NCBI GenBank assembly: GCA_964351395.1
Contig: CAYGOF010000013.1
Coordinates: 1 to 64,000, forward strand
DNA: 64,000 nt
Reading direction: 5' to 3'
Source of the DNA: Imperialibacter sp964351395
GTDB lineage: Bacteria; Bacteroidota; Bacteroidia; Cytophagales; Cyclobacteriaceae
Position 1 is the first letter of the stretch. Each line of letters starts with the position of its first letter. Under the pieces are notes generated by a model that was not told the DNA's origin, did no database searches, and was given only the letters and a program-made list of their open reading frames with translations. Positions 1 through 12,600 of this stretch are shown here, piece after piece. The position numbers and the translations under genes were made by a program.

Positions 1-1
1 T

Positions 2-459
2 AATATCAGGCACTTAAAAGTTTGAGGTGGCTTATGATCCGAAGTATCTCTTTCAATCTGTATCGTAGGTGAAAACATTCCGTCCCTACGGGACGGGACA
101 TTGTACCCGGATAGATAGCTTTTTACAAAGATGACGTCCCTACAGGACGGCCCATCAAAACAAAATCAACGGTCCTTAATCTCGAACCCAAACCATACAT
201 GGTGTTCAATCGATCATCCCATAGGGATATAATATCAGGCACTTAAAAGTTTGAGGTGGCTTATGATCCGAAGTATCTCTTTCAATCTGTATCGTAGGTG
301 AAAACATTCCGTCCCTACGGGACGGGACATTGTACCCGGATAGATAGCTTTTTACAAAGATGACGTCCCTACAGGACGGCCCATCAAAACAAAATCAACG
401 CTCATTAATCACGAACCCAAACCATACATGGTGTTCAATCGATCATCCCATAGGGATGC
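2..459. repeat. 229-bp tandem direct repeat, two copies
   Basis: Positions 2-230 and 231-459 are two near-identical 229-bp units; the clearest differences are a few bases around 171-182 versus 400-411 and at the unit ends. A third unit seems to begin at 460 (six matching bases) and then diverges. Each unit holds three short inverted repeats: CCGTCCC/GGGACGG (80-96 in copy 1), CGTCC/GGACG (135-149) and ATCCC/GGGAT (216-228). GTCCC-type palindromes like these resemble REP elements common in Bacteroidota. No transposase lies in the window. The spacing and lack of spacers rule out a CRISPR array. Confidence 0.9.
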
Positions 460-497
460 AATATCTGTAGGCACGTAGGTGCCGAAAATGGCAGCCA

Positions 498-515
498 CCG
501 TCCCGATAGGGACGG
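498..515. repeat. REP-like palindrome
   Basis: CCGTCCC (498-504) and GGGACGG (509-515) form a perfect 7-bp inverted repeat with a 4-nt loop. It is the same stem as in the upstream 229-bp units, so it is probably a third, degraded member of the same repeat family. Confidence 0.7.
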
Positions 516-810
516 AATGTCGAAAAACAAAAAACGACGCTTCGAACACCGATACGCAGTTGCTTATCCAATTTTTTTTTGCCGTACAAAATGTTGCCCG
601 ATCTAAGCACCCAGGCACATCGAGATCGACGTTGGGCGATACTCCAAAGCCAATCCCAAGCAGCAAACAATAAACCGAAAGTTTTCTCACAAGAAGCTAA
701 CCGAAAAAGGCGCTGAGCTTCAGCCTCCCACTAGGTGCCTATACCAGGTACACCATTCTAAAGGGACAGCTCGTTTTTATTTGAGGCATTTGTTTTCGTA
801 TTTTTAACCC
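516..810. other. Non-coding stretch upstream of the TIR gene
   Basis: No convincing gene is visible here. A minus-strand reading frame covering 409-690 has a hydrophobic start but its C-terminal half is translated REP-like repeat, so it was not called. The promoter of the TIR gene must lie here or in the repeats; no sequence could be assigned to it with confidence. Confidence 0.5.
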
Positions 811-3411
811 ATGCCCTCCATCCTACCCGACTACGAATACGACATCTTCATCTCCTACCGGCACAACGATAACCGGTCGGGCTGGGTGACTGAGTTTGTC
901 AAGCAACTCAATCAAGAGCTGGCCGCTACCATCAAACAGCCTATTTCCGTCTATTTCGATTCCAACCCCCATGATGGCCTGCTCGAAACCCATAGTGTAG
1001 ACAAGAGCCTTGAAAAGAAGCTCAAGTGCCTCATCCTGATCCCGATTCTGTCGCAAACTTACTGCGACACTAAGTCCTTTGCCTGGCAACACGAATTTGT
1101 GGCTTTCAATCACTTGGCCAACCACGATCAACTTGGTAGAGACATTCACCTTCAAAATGGCAATGTGGCCTGCCGTATACTACCTGTAAAAATCCACGAC
1201 CTTGATAGCGAAGACAAATCTACCATTCAAAATGAACTTGCCACTGCCTTGCGGGCCATCGAATTTATCTATAAAGAACCAGGAGTCAACCGACCGCTAG
1301 GTCCGGCCGACAAGCGTGTCGACAACCAAAGCAAGACGGATTACCGCAATCAAATGAATAAGCTGGCCAACGCCATCAAAGAGCTTATTTACGGTATGGT
1401 CAGGCCTGCTTCAGCCCCAAAAACGAAATCGAGTACGCTGCTTTCTGTCGACCACACCGAGACTAAACCTGCCGTGGCGGTATTGCCATTTTCCAATATG
1501 AGTCGCGACCAGTCCCAGGAATATTTCTCAGATGGGATTACTGAAAACATCATCATGGAGCTGGCTGGCAACAAAGCCCTGCGTATCATCTCGCGAACCT
1601 CGGTGATGCGATACAAGGCCTCCACCCAATCCGTGCCTGAAATTGCAGAAGAGCTCAGCGTAGACTATGTCCTGGAAGGCGGCGTGCAGATCCATGGCAA
1701 CAAAGTCCGTATCAACGTCCAGCTCATCGACGTAGTGAAAGACGATGTCAGCTGGTCGAAAGTGTTCACTGAGAGCATGGACGACATATTTGAAATACAG
1801 ACACAGGTAGCAGAAACGGTAGCAAAAGAGCTTAAATCATCAATTAGCGGCGAGCAAGCCAAGCCTGTAGACGAAGTACCCACCAAAAATATTGATGCCT
1901 ACAACCTGTTTCTAAAAGGGCGTCATGCTTTTAACCAATGGAGTGTGGAGGGCTATAAAGTAGCCGCCGATTACTACCTGCAGGCCATTGCCCTCGATCC
2001 TGAGTTTAAACTAGCTTACTCGATGCTCGCCAGTGCCTATTCGGCCAGGATGTCGTGGAATGGGGATCTGTCCCCTGCGGAGGCCAAACCTCAAATAGAA
2101 CGCTACCTGGAAGAAGCCTGGAAAAGGGGCCCATCTGCGAATGACTATTTGACCAAGGCCTTTCTGGAGTTCTTTGCACACAAAAACTTCGAATCAGCCG
2201 AAAAGCACCTGATTAGTGCCCTGGAAGCAGGTGGAGAAGATTCCAACGTGCTTTATGCCTATTGTTATTTACTCAACATGATGGGGCGTTTCGACGAGGC
2301 CCAGACCTGCGTGGACAGGGCAAAAAATATTGACCCGCTCACCGTGGGTTATTTCAACTATCAAACGATCAATTATTACCTGGCTGGCCAGCCGGAAAAA
2401 GCATTGCAGACTATCGATGAAGGCTTCAGGCTTTATCCATCTGTTTTGAGGTTCTATGACTTTTCGGCCCGTATTTACCTGACGATCGGTCAATGGGAAA
2501 AGGCCCGAAAGGCAGTGGTTGAAGGATTACAATCTTCTGGCCTACGGCCTCCTTCTATGGTGGCATTTCTAGCCATGGCCAATATAGGACTTGGCGATGA
2601 CAGACAATCGAAAGTGTTGCTGGAAGAGCTTATTTCGCGAAGCGAACAAAACGAAAAAGGCGTCAATATCTACCTTGTTTACGTGTATGCCGCATTCAAT
2701 GACACTGACCAGGCGGCTCAGTGGTTGTTGAAGGCAAAAGCAACCAACGATGTGGATTTGATTTGGTGGAAAATCGATCCTCTGCTGGCGGAATTAAGAC
2801 GGCAGATAGATGCTACGCCTGCTGAGCCCAATTTTAAGGAAGCAGAAACTTTTATCAGGGCGACACTTGAAAAAGAGATGCCCCAGCTTCCCTACCACAA
2901 CTACGAACACATCAACGACGTGGTGCAAGCTGCTGAAGCAATTGGCAAAGCCGAATCATTAAACAACAATGACCTGAAAGTGCTCAAAATTGCTGCCCTA
3001 CTTCACGATATTGGCTTTATACGCTCTTCCAAAAACCACGAGGCCCATGGCGCAGAAATGGCCGCAGAAATCCTCCCTCGCTTTGGCTTCGACGCTGAGC
3101 TAATTACAGCCATACAGGGCATGATCCTGGCTACGAAACTTCCGCAATCGCCTGCTAACCAGCTTGAAAACATTCTTTGTGATGCTGATTTGGATTACCT
3201 CGGTCGTGACGATTTTTACCCTATTGGCAACAAGCTGTTTGAGGAAATGAAAGCCAGCGGAGCGGTGGAGTCGGAGCGGGAATGGAACCTGGTGCAAAAA
3301 ACATTTTTGCAATCTCACAAATACCACACCGATTACGGACGAACCCACCGGGAAGCCGAAAAACAAGCCCGTTTGCGGGAAGTGATGGACAAGCTTACGA
3401 ACAAGGCCTGA
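811..3411 (+). CDS. TIR / TolB-like / TPR / HD-domain fusion protein
   Basis: The 866-residue product has no signal peptide or membrane segment and should be cytosolic. Residues ~8-150 form a TIR-like domain opening with YDIFISYRHND and continuing through SVYFDSNPHDG and SFAWQHEF. Residues ~220-345 match the TolB N-terminal / FlgO-like module (AVAVLPFSNMS, YFSDGITENI, ISRTSVMRYK, YVLEGGVQ) often found in bacterial cyclase and kinase proteins. TPR-like helices fill ~360-680. The C-terminus (~690-866) is an HD-type phosphohydrolase domain with YHNYEH near 695 and the His-Asp pair in LLHDIGF at H732-D733. TIR domains in bacteria can cleave NAD or bind partners, and HD domains often hydrolyse nucleotides; neither activity is shown here. 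It is monocistronic, with 192 nt before the giant kinase. The TIR-TolB-TPR order is familiar in Bacteroidota; the HD tail is unusual. Domain calls are firm, function is inference. Confidence 0.88.
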   Translation: MPSILPDYEYDIFISYRHNDNRSGWVTEFVKQLNQELAATIKQPISVYFDSNPHDGLLETHSVDKSLEKKLKCLILIPILSQTYCDTKSFAWQHEFVAFNHLANHDQLGRDIHLQNGNVACRILPVKIHDLDSEDKSTIQNELATALRAIEFIYKEPGVNRPLGPADKRVDNQSKTDYRNQMNKLANAIKELIYGMVRPASAPKTKSSTLLSVDHTETKPAVAVLPFSNMSRDQSQEYFSDGITENIIMELAGNKALRIISRTSVMRYKASTQSVPEIAEELSVDYVLEGGVQIHGNKVRINVQLIDVVKDDVSWSKVFTESMDDIFEIQTQVAETVAKELKSSISGEQAKPVDEVPTKNIDAYNLFLKGRHAFNQWSVEGYKVAADYYLQAIALDPEFKLAYSMLASAYSARMSWNGDLSPAEAKPQIERYLEEAWKRGPSANDYLTKAFLEFFAHKNFESAEKHLISALEAGGEDSNVLYAYCYLLNMMGRFDEAQTCVDRAKNIDPLTVGYFNYQTINYYLAGQPEKALQTIDEGFRLYPSVLRFYDFSARIYLTIGQWEKARKAVVEGLQSSGLRPPSMVAFLAMANIGLGDDRQSKVLLEELISRSEQNEKGVNIYLVYVYAAFNDTDQAAQWLLKAKATNDVDLIWWKIDPLLAELRRQIDATPAEPNFKEAETFIRATLEKEMPQLPYHNYEHINDVVQAAEAIGKAESLNNNDLKVLKIAALLHDIGFIRSSKNHEAHGAEMAAEILPRFGFDAELITAIQGMILATKLPQSPANQLENILCDADLDYLGRDDFYPIGNKLFEEMKASGAVESEREWNLVQKTFLQSHKYHTDYGRTHREAEKQARLREVMDKLTNKA

Positions 3412-3603
3412 AGCCACTCTGCTACATTCTCAGGTTTGCTTTTTAGGGGAAATCTGACATCCCATTTTCTGGTCAGAAACCGTGTATCCACTCGGCGGTC
3501 ATTGAATCCATATAACTCATTGAAAATCCGGCATTTTAGCTTATTTTACAACACAGCTATTGAAAGATTGTCCATTTTTTGATTTGACCACCAAGGACAA
3601 CCC

Positions 3604-6600
3604 ATGCCTAAAAAACCAACACTGCCCTCTACCTCCTCTATTCTGGAACTTCAAGCCAGCCTGGCTAAGAAAGAACAGGCAGTAGCAAAACTCGAAAGAG
3701 ACTTAGAGATTGAAGCCTCTCTGGAGCGCATTAGATCCAGATCGATGGCCATGCACGACACCAAAGAATTGGTAGAAGTGGCCGCCACTGTTTACGAAGA
3801 ACTCAAAAGACTAGGTATTGTCAATTTCACCTCTTCTGGCTTCCACATCATCGATGAAAACACAAACACGCAAAGTGTTTCCAACTACCATATCGACTTA
3901 AAGCAGCTAACGAGGTTCGCCATGCCACTCACCGGCGACGACGTGCTTGACGCTAGATATGCCGCATGGAAGAAACGTGTGCCGGTATACGAACAGAAAG
4001 TGGGTGGCTCGACCCTGAAAAAACACCTCAAGTTCCTGTTTGCCAGGCAAACTAGTACGGCGGATGAAGTTGCATCGATGGACGATATTCCAGACCCGAC
4101 CCACTTCTATTTCGGGAATTTTTCGAAGGGTTATATCCATATTCTTGCGACAACGGCTCTTTCCGATGACCAACAGTTGATTTTAGAACGCTTCGCCAAA
4201 GTTTTTGAGCAAACCTATAACCGCTTTCTCGACCTCCAAAAAGCTGAAGCACAGGTGAAAGAAGCCCAAGTTGAAGCAGCGCTGGAGCGAGTAAGGGCAA
4301 GGACCATGGCTATGCAGCATAGTGATGAACTGACTCCAACTGCTTCCCTCCTTTTTCAAGAGCTTCAAACCCTTAATATAATACCATGGGCTTTTGGATT
4401 CAATTTGTGGGTGCCGGACCAAATAGCTACCGAGGCATGGAGTTCTTCCGGTTCGCCTGATATTAGCTGGAAAATGATTGTACCTCACGACGTCGATCCC
4501 ACGTTGGCAGCCATTTATCAAGCTAGGTCAAAAAATATTCCATTTTACCGCGCGACCCTTGAAGGTGAATCCCTTCGGGCTCACCTTGAATACATGGGAA
4601 GCCTTAGCGAAGTAGATGAGGTGCTAGGCAAGATGGAAGCTTCTTCCATCGAAACCCCTTCTCAGTTTAATATTTATGCCGGCTATTTTGACGGTGGCTA
4701 TATTCTTATCGTTCTAAACAATTCTTCCTATGAGGCTGGAACCTTGGTTTCAAGGTTTGCAAAAGCGTTCGAACAAACCTATACCCGCTTCCTCGACCTT
4801 AAAAAAGCAGAAGCGCAGGCAAGGGAAGCTGAAATTCAGCTGTCGCTGGAAAGAGTACGTGCCAGAACCATGGCGATGCACCACAGTAATGAGCTCTCAG
4901 AAGCAGCCACACTTTTGTTCCAGCAAGTATTTGCTTTGGGTTTTGACCCGATTGCTTGTGCGTTCATCATCATGAACGAAAAAGATAAAACTGGCCAGGT
5001 ATTTATCTCAGCAGACGGGTCGATCATTCCACAATCCTTTCAACACCCCTATTCGGGCGATCCAGCACAGGAAAAAATATTCCGGGCCTGGCAAAACGGC
5101 GACTCCTACGCCATCATCGATCTGGAAGGAAAACCGTTAAAAACCCATTTGGAATTTATAGCCAAAGCCATGCCTGTGCATGCCATGTTGAAATCTTCCG
5201 GGAAGCCACAACCAAAAAGGCTGGTGATCCAAACTTTCAATTTCCAACATGGCTTTCTGGGCGTCAACTTCCTTACACCTCAAGAAGAGGCAATACCCAT
5301 CCTGGAACGCTTCGCCAAAGTCTTCGAACAAACATATACCCGGTTCCTCGATCTCCAAAAAGCAGAGGCTCAAGCAAGGGAAGCCCAGATTGAAGCGGCC
5401 TTGGAAAGAGTTCGTTCAAGAAGCATGGCCATGCAGCATAGCCGTGAATTATTGGAATGCGCTCAGCTCCTGTTTCAACAATTCCAGGGGCTTGGAATTG
5501 AGTTGCAGTCATGCGGCTTTACCCTAATGGAGAAAGACAGTAAGATAGGAAAACAATATTTATCCCTGGACGGCAGCCTGTTTCCGGAATCCATTCCGAC
5601 ACGTTTTGATGAAGAGAAATACCTAAAAAAGGCCTATCTGGCATGGACAAAAAATGAGCATCAATTAGTGCTGGATATCCAGGGAGAGGAATTGAGTAAG
5701 CACCTTGAATACCACTTGAATTTCTTCAAAGATCTAAAGAGCTTTTCAAGCTTACTTTCAAGTGCGAACCGCATCAGAAAAAATGAGCTCCCATTAAAAA
5801 GGATGGTGGTTCACCATGCTTATTTCAGTCATGGCTGCCTGTTCTTGAGCCACAATCAACCAATGAAGGACCTGGACATCTTGCTCAGGTTTGCCAAAGT
5901 TTTCGAACAGACCTATATCCGCTTTCTTGACCTCCAAAAATCGGAAGCGCAGGCCAGGGAAGCTGAGATAGAGCTGGCTTTAGAAAGGGTGCGAGCCAAA
6001 TCAATGGAAATGCATCATAGCGCCGACTTAAAAGAAGTGGTGGCTGTACTTTATGAACAAATCAACAGGTTAAAAATAGCAGCCTGGGGAAGTGGAATCA
6101 TCATTTTCAACGAACCAGAAAACTATCAGGAGCTTTGGCTGTCCACCGACGCAAAAGACATCCATCCCAGCAGCTACAAAATCTATGGACAAGAGCACAG
6201 ACACATAAAAGAATTATGGCGGATTTGGAAGAAACAACTTGAAAATCAGCACATTGATCTGGTTGGCCCTGTTAAGGAGGATTACGACAATTACGCATTT
6301 ACAAAGACCGAACTTAAGCACCTACCCGCAAATACAATTAAAGCCATCAGGTCAATGCCAGATTCCTACGTGTCCTTCGCTTGGATGAAATGTGGTTTGT
6401 TGGCACTGTATGACGCTACATCTTCGCTCTCCTCAGCCTCTTTTGTTATCATGCGCCGGTTTGCCAAAGTTTTTGACCAGGCATACACCCGCTTCCTCGA
6501 CCTCCAAAAAGCTGAAGCACAAGCCAGGGAGGCCGAAATCCAACTGTCGCTGGAACGTGTCAGGGCCAGGGCCATGGCGCTCCATAAAAGCGAAGACCTG

Positions 6601-9600
6601 AAAGAAGTCATCGCTATAATCTACCAGCAGCTCACCGGGCTCGGGCTGAAGTTACACGATGCCAATATCGTCATTGAGGATAAAAAGACGCAGGAGTTTA
6701 CATTCTGGGGCTCCGGCCTGGGCGGTGTCGACATGCCGCCCAAATTCACCGTTCCATTCATCGATCATGAAATTATCCATAAGGTGATTTACAGTTGGGA
6801 CAGAAAATCGGGATACCATGATTATTTATTGAAGGGAAAAGAATTTAAAAAATATTGGCAGCTCCTGCTGGCCAACTCGGTGTTCAAAGACGCACCAAAA
6901 GAATACGTCGAAGCAGGGATGTCAGTTGGTCGTATCAACCTCTCCCAGTTGGTCATCAATCATGGTTTTTTAGAAGTTTCAAGTGATGAAAAGCTGTCGG
7001 CGAATGATGTGGCCATCTTAAAAAGGTTTGCCTCGGTGGTGGACCTTACCTACACAAGATTTGACGACCTCCAAAAAGCAGAAGCCCAAGCGAGGGAAGC
7101 CGAAATCCAGCTAGCTCTTGAGAGGGTCAGAGCCAGAACCATGGCTATGCAACAAAGTGATGAACTTCAGGAAGTAATCAACAAACTATTCCAGGAATTT
7201 CAGGGGCTCCATATTGACATAGACACTTCGTTCATCATTACCAAATTCGACACCGACAAAAACAAAGGGTTAAATATTTGGGTAACCAATGAAGAGGATT
7301 CCTACGCCCAGGAGGTTTGGGTACCGTATTTGAAAAACAATCCCCCACAGGTAAAATGGTATCAGGCATTGACAACTGGCCAGGAGTTTTATACAGGGGA
7401 ATTTTCAAAGAAAGAAAAGAACACCTATTTCAGGTATGCCTTCAGGCATTCCCCTCAATTAAGTGAGTTGTCAGATGAAAGAAAGAAGTTGATCCTGGAC
7501 GGATCTGGCTGGATATGGTCTGCTGTCATTTTAAGTGACGTCGCTCTTTGTATCCAACGCTACAACTCATCTCCATTTTCGGAGGAAGAAAATAACCTGC
7601 TCAGGCGGTTTGCCAGCGAGTTGAATCAGACCTATACCCGCTTCCTCGACCTGAAAAAAGCAGAAGCCCAGGCACGCGAAGCTCAAATAGAAGTGGCGCT
7701 GGAACGGGTAAGGTCCCGATCAATGGCTATGCACGAGAGCCAGGAGCTAAGAGAAGTAATATCCTGTGTTTTTGAAGAGCTGCAAAAACTTGATTTTGTG
7801 GCACCTGCCTGTAGTTTGATTTTTTACCAGGAAGATAGGTCAGCAGTGCATTGGTTTGCCGGTTTTACAGAGGGTGCTTACCCGCAAAGCTATACGATCC
7901 CATACATTGATATTCCGTATTACACTGATTTGCTAAAGGCCTGGGACCAGGGATCGGAGTATGAGGAATTTATCATGGAGGGACAGGCCAAAGTAGACTA
8001 TGCGAAATGGTTGCTTACTGAGACTGACTTCAAAGACCTTCCCACAGAATTTATCGAAGGAAGTGGTATGCAAACACCCGCACCACTTTATTTTGCCGAT
8101 GCCTACAATAAGTACGGCATGCTGGAGATTATTGGCAATGAAAGCCTTCCTGAGGATATGGCTAACATAGCCAAACGAATGTCCCGGGTATTTGAACAGA
8201 CATACACCCGCTTCCTCGATTTAAAGAAAGCAGAAACACAGGCCCGGGAAGCACAGATTGAGGCTGCTTTGGAGAGAGTCAGGGCCAGGACCATGGCCAT
8301 GCACAACAGCGAAGATGTAGGGAAGTGTGTTGTCGAAATGTTCGCTGAGCTCACGGCCCTGGGCGTAGATGAAGGTACCCGCTTTGGCATAGGCATTCTG
8401 AACCACGACAACGAAAACAACCAGCTTTGGACAACTTTAAAAATAGGGAAAGAGGTAAACCTACACATAGGTCACCTGGATATGACTTCCCACCCTTTGC
8501 TGAAAAGTGCCCGCAAAGCCTGGAAAGCGCAGGTTCCCCTTCATAAGTACGTGTTGGAAGGGGGAGATTTGCTGGATTACTACCAAATGCTCAATAATGC
8601 CCCTGACTATAAAATCAGGATACCGATAGAAAAATTACCTGAACGAGAGTTTCATTACGGTTTCATCTTCGATCACGGATTCTTTTACGCTTTTAGTCCT
8701 CATGAATTTCACCAGGATTTAGTTCGCATTGTTCAACGATTCAGTTCTCTTTTCGGTCAAACTTACCAGAGGTATTTGGATTTGGTAAAGGCCGAAGGAC
8801 AGGCACGTGAGGCGGAAATCGAACTGGCATTAGAACGGGTAAGGGCCAGGACCATGGCCATGCAGCACTCTGGTGAGCTGACCGAAGCTTCAGAAGTGTT
8901 GGATCAACAGGTACGGGCCCTTGGTATAGAAACCTGGGGCTGCGCCTTCCACATCTATGCCGATGACGTCGAAGGCGATTATGAATGGTTTAGTAGTCGC
9001 GAGGGTAAATTGCCGTTTTACAAAACTCCCCGCAAAAAATTCTTTCAGAAGTTTTATGAAATAGGCCAGCGTGGGGAAACCTTCCATATTGAGGAATTCA
9101 GTGGAAAATCCGGCAAAGCTCATTATGACTTTTTGATGACGATTCCAGGTCTCGGAGATGCCCTCAAAGCACAAGTGGCTGCTGGAGTTGCACTTCCCGC
9201 TTCACAGATCGATCATATTGCATTCTTCAAGTACGGGTATCTTTTATTTATCACCTACAAGCCTGTACCTGGAGCACATGAAGTATTCCAACGCTTCGCC
9301 AAAGTATTTGAACAAACATACACACGCTTCCTCGACCTCCAAAAAGCAGAAGCACAGGCAAGGGAAGCGCAGATTGAAGCAGCCCTGGAGCGAGTCCGTG
9401 CCCGCACCATGGGCATGCATAAAAGCGATGAGCTGCGGGAGGTGGTGAATGTGTTTTTTGAGCAGTTGCACCCTTTCGGATTGGGCAAATGGGGTTTTCA
9501 GCTACGTATTGCCAAAGAAGACAAATCGGGCTTTTTTGCCTGGCTCTCCACTCCTGCTCAGCGAGTGCTACCCGAGCGATACTCCATCCCTACACTCGAC

Positions 9601-12600
9601 CACTGGGTGTTAAAGAAATACTGGTCAATATATGAGCACCAGGTAGCCTATGACACCATAGAAATCAAGGGAGAGGATAAATCGACTTTTGACCGGCTTA
9701 TTTTCGATAAAAGCGACCTCAAACATTTGCCCAAAAACGTCAAGAAGAATATACTCAACGACAAATATGTATTGTTTTCTTGTGCTTCGATGCAGTATGG
9801 TATTTTGGAAGCTATTGATACCGAGGACATTGGAGAAAGCAACGTCGACATCCTCAAGCGCTTCGCCAAAGTGTTTGAACAAACCTATACCCGATTCCTC
9901 GATCTTCAAAAAGCGGAAGCACAAGCCAGGGAATCCGAAATAGAAGCGGCACTGGAAAGGGTGCGCTCCAAGGCACTTGCCATGCACAATAGCGCGGACA
10001 TTACCACCACAGCGGGTATCTTCTTTTCAGAGTTGAATAAACTGGGCGTGCAGCCCATCCGCTCGGGCATTGCCATTGCCAACGAAGACAACCGAAAAGT
10101 GCTTATGTATTCGGCCACCGAGGGCACTGAAGGCGACAATCAGATGCTTCAAAGCACAGCCATACTCGATGGCCACCCGGTGCTCAAAAAGATTTACGAT
10201 ACCTGGCTCAGCAAAGTAGAATACTACCCGGAGCTGAAGGGAAAATCGCTGACAAGCTACTACAAAATACTTCGCCAAAGCATAGAAGTTTCGGACGAGC
10301 AAATCGAAAAAGCACACTATGGGTATTTCATGCCGTTTACCCATGGTATTCTGTATGGTTGGGCCGAAGACCCCATCGACGAGGAGGAAAAAAGCATCCT
10401 TCGAAGGTTTACCGGAGTCGTTGACCTTACTTTCCAGCGATACCAGGACCTTCGAAATGCGGAAGCACGGGCTAGGGAGTCGCAAATTGAGGCTGCCATG
10501 GAGCGTATTCGAAGTCGGGCCATTGCTATGCGAACTTCGGAGGAATTGATGGACGTAATGATAGAAATCCGAAGGCAAATTGATTCTCTCGGGCAACTCG
10601 ACCTGGAAGCCAGCGTGGTGCACCTGTATACCGAAGGCGCCAGCATGTTTGAGTCCATTGCTGCCGTCAGGCCACCTGGCGAATCAGGTGACATTGTTTT
10701 GGCCAATGTCCATTTTCCGGTGGATGTCATGGAACCAATCAAGCAAATGATTGAAATGTATCAGTCTAAAACCACCGAGTACACCATCGAATTCGATAAG
10801 CCACTTGCTGAGGAATGGCAGCAGGTGATGTTGGTGCACGCTCCTATGATTGCAGAACGAAGGGTGGGATTCGTAAAGAACCGTCGGGTGTCTGATAATC
10901 CGGAATTCTGGAATTTTGCTGATTTCAATGGAGGCTCCCTTCTGCTGGTGACCCATTCCCCTGCTTCTGAAGATACTAAAGAAGTGCTACGCAAAGCCTC
11001 CAAAGTGTTTGACCTGGCCTATGGGCGATATAAGGACCTGCTGAGGGCAGAAGCCAGAGCACGTGAGTCCCAAATTGACGCGGCTTTGGAGCGAATTCGG
11101 GGACAGGTCATGGCCATGAAAGAGTCTACTGACCTGTTGGACATTGTGGTAACGATGCGCAAAGAATTCCTGAACCTGGGGCATGAAGCACAGTATTTCT
11201 GGCACATGCGATGGCTACCGGATAGCTATGAAAAGGCGATGACTTCGGGTGATGGCACCCGTATCGGGATGGTCATGGAGCTTCCTCGAACGATCCATGG
11301 AAACGTTCCGCTCATCGCAAATTGGGAAAAAAGCAATCAACCTACGGTTGTTTACGCCATGGATGCAGAAACTGCCGTGGACTATGTGGATCAAATGATC
11401 ACGCTTGGCGATTTTCAGCAAATCGATCCCCAGGCACCCGGGCCCGATGACATACGCCACATTGGCGGCTTGACATTCGTAATGGCTCGCACCACCCATG
11501 GTGAAATAGGATACAGTTTACCGGGAGTCGTCGAAAATCCACCAAAAGAAGATTTAGGGGTACTTGTGCGCTTTGCCAGTGTATTCGACCTTGCCTACAG
11601 GCGGTTTGAAGACCTGCAACAGGCAGAAGCTCGCACGAAAGAAGCCATTAAGCAATCGTCCCTCGACAGGGTAAGAGCAGAAATAGCCAGTATGCGGACT
11701 GCCAAAGACCTTGAAACAATTACCCCGCTCATTTGGAAAGAATTGATCGCACTTGGGGTGCCTTTCATTCGCTGTGGCGTATTTATTATGAACGAAGAAA
11801 GGGAGATCATCCACAACTTCCTTTCCACCCCTGATGGTAAAGCCATAGCTGCCTTTGAATTGCCTTACGACTCCCCCGACCCAATAGCAAAAATTCTTGG
11901 TCACTGGCAAAGAAATGAAAAACTGATTGATCATTGGGACGATAACGTCAGCAGAGAGTTTGCCAACACCTTGGTCGATAACGGCATTTTCAAAACACCT
12001 GAGCAATACCTTAATGCCTTACCAAAAGGAGGATTCTACCTTCATTTCCTCCCTTTCTTACAAGGCATGCTATATGTGGGAAATAACACCCAATTGCAGG
12101 AGGAGGATATCGACCTTTTACAGTCGCTGGCTAAAACATTCTCCACGGCATACGCCCGTTTTGAGGACTTCAACAACCTGGAAGCGGCCAAGTTGCGGAT
12201 CGAAAACACGCTGGGTGAGTTGAAAGCAGCACAGTCGCAGCTGGTACAATCAGAAAAAATGGCTTCCCTTGGTGAGTTAACGGCCGGTATTGCCCATGAA
12301 ATTCAGAATCCGCTCAACTTCGTCAACAACTTCTCCGATGTGAGCCGGGAATTGCTGGCGGAAATGAAAGAAGAGCTTGAAAACAACAACATCGAGGAAG
12401 TAATGGCGCTGGCAGGCGATGTGATCGACAACCTGGAGAAGATCCTGCACCACGGCAAACGGGCCGATGCCATTGTGAAAGGCATGCTGCAACACAGCCG
12501 CAGCAGCACCGGCACCAAAGAACCCACCGATATCAATGCATTGGCGGATGAATACCTGCGGCTGGCTTATCATGGGTTAAGGGCCAAAGACAAGTCCTTT

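Noticed and set aside
2..459. Possible CRISPR array
   Set aside because: Only two long units, contiguous and without variable spacers, and no cas genes.
409..690. Minus-strand reading frame of 93 codons with a hydrophobic start
   Set aside because: Its C-terminal half is translated REP-like repeat sequence and it overlaps the 229-bp unit; no family is recognisable.
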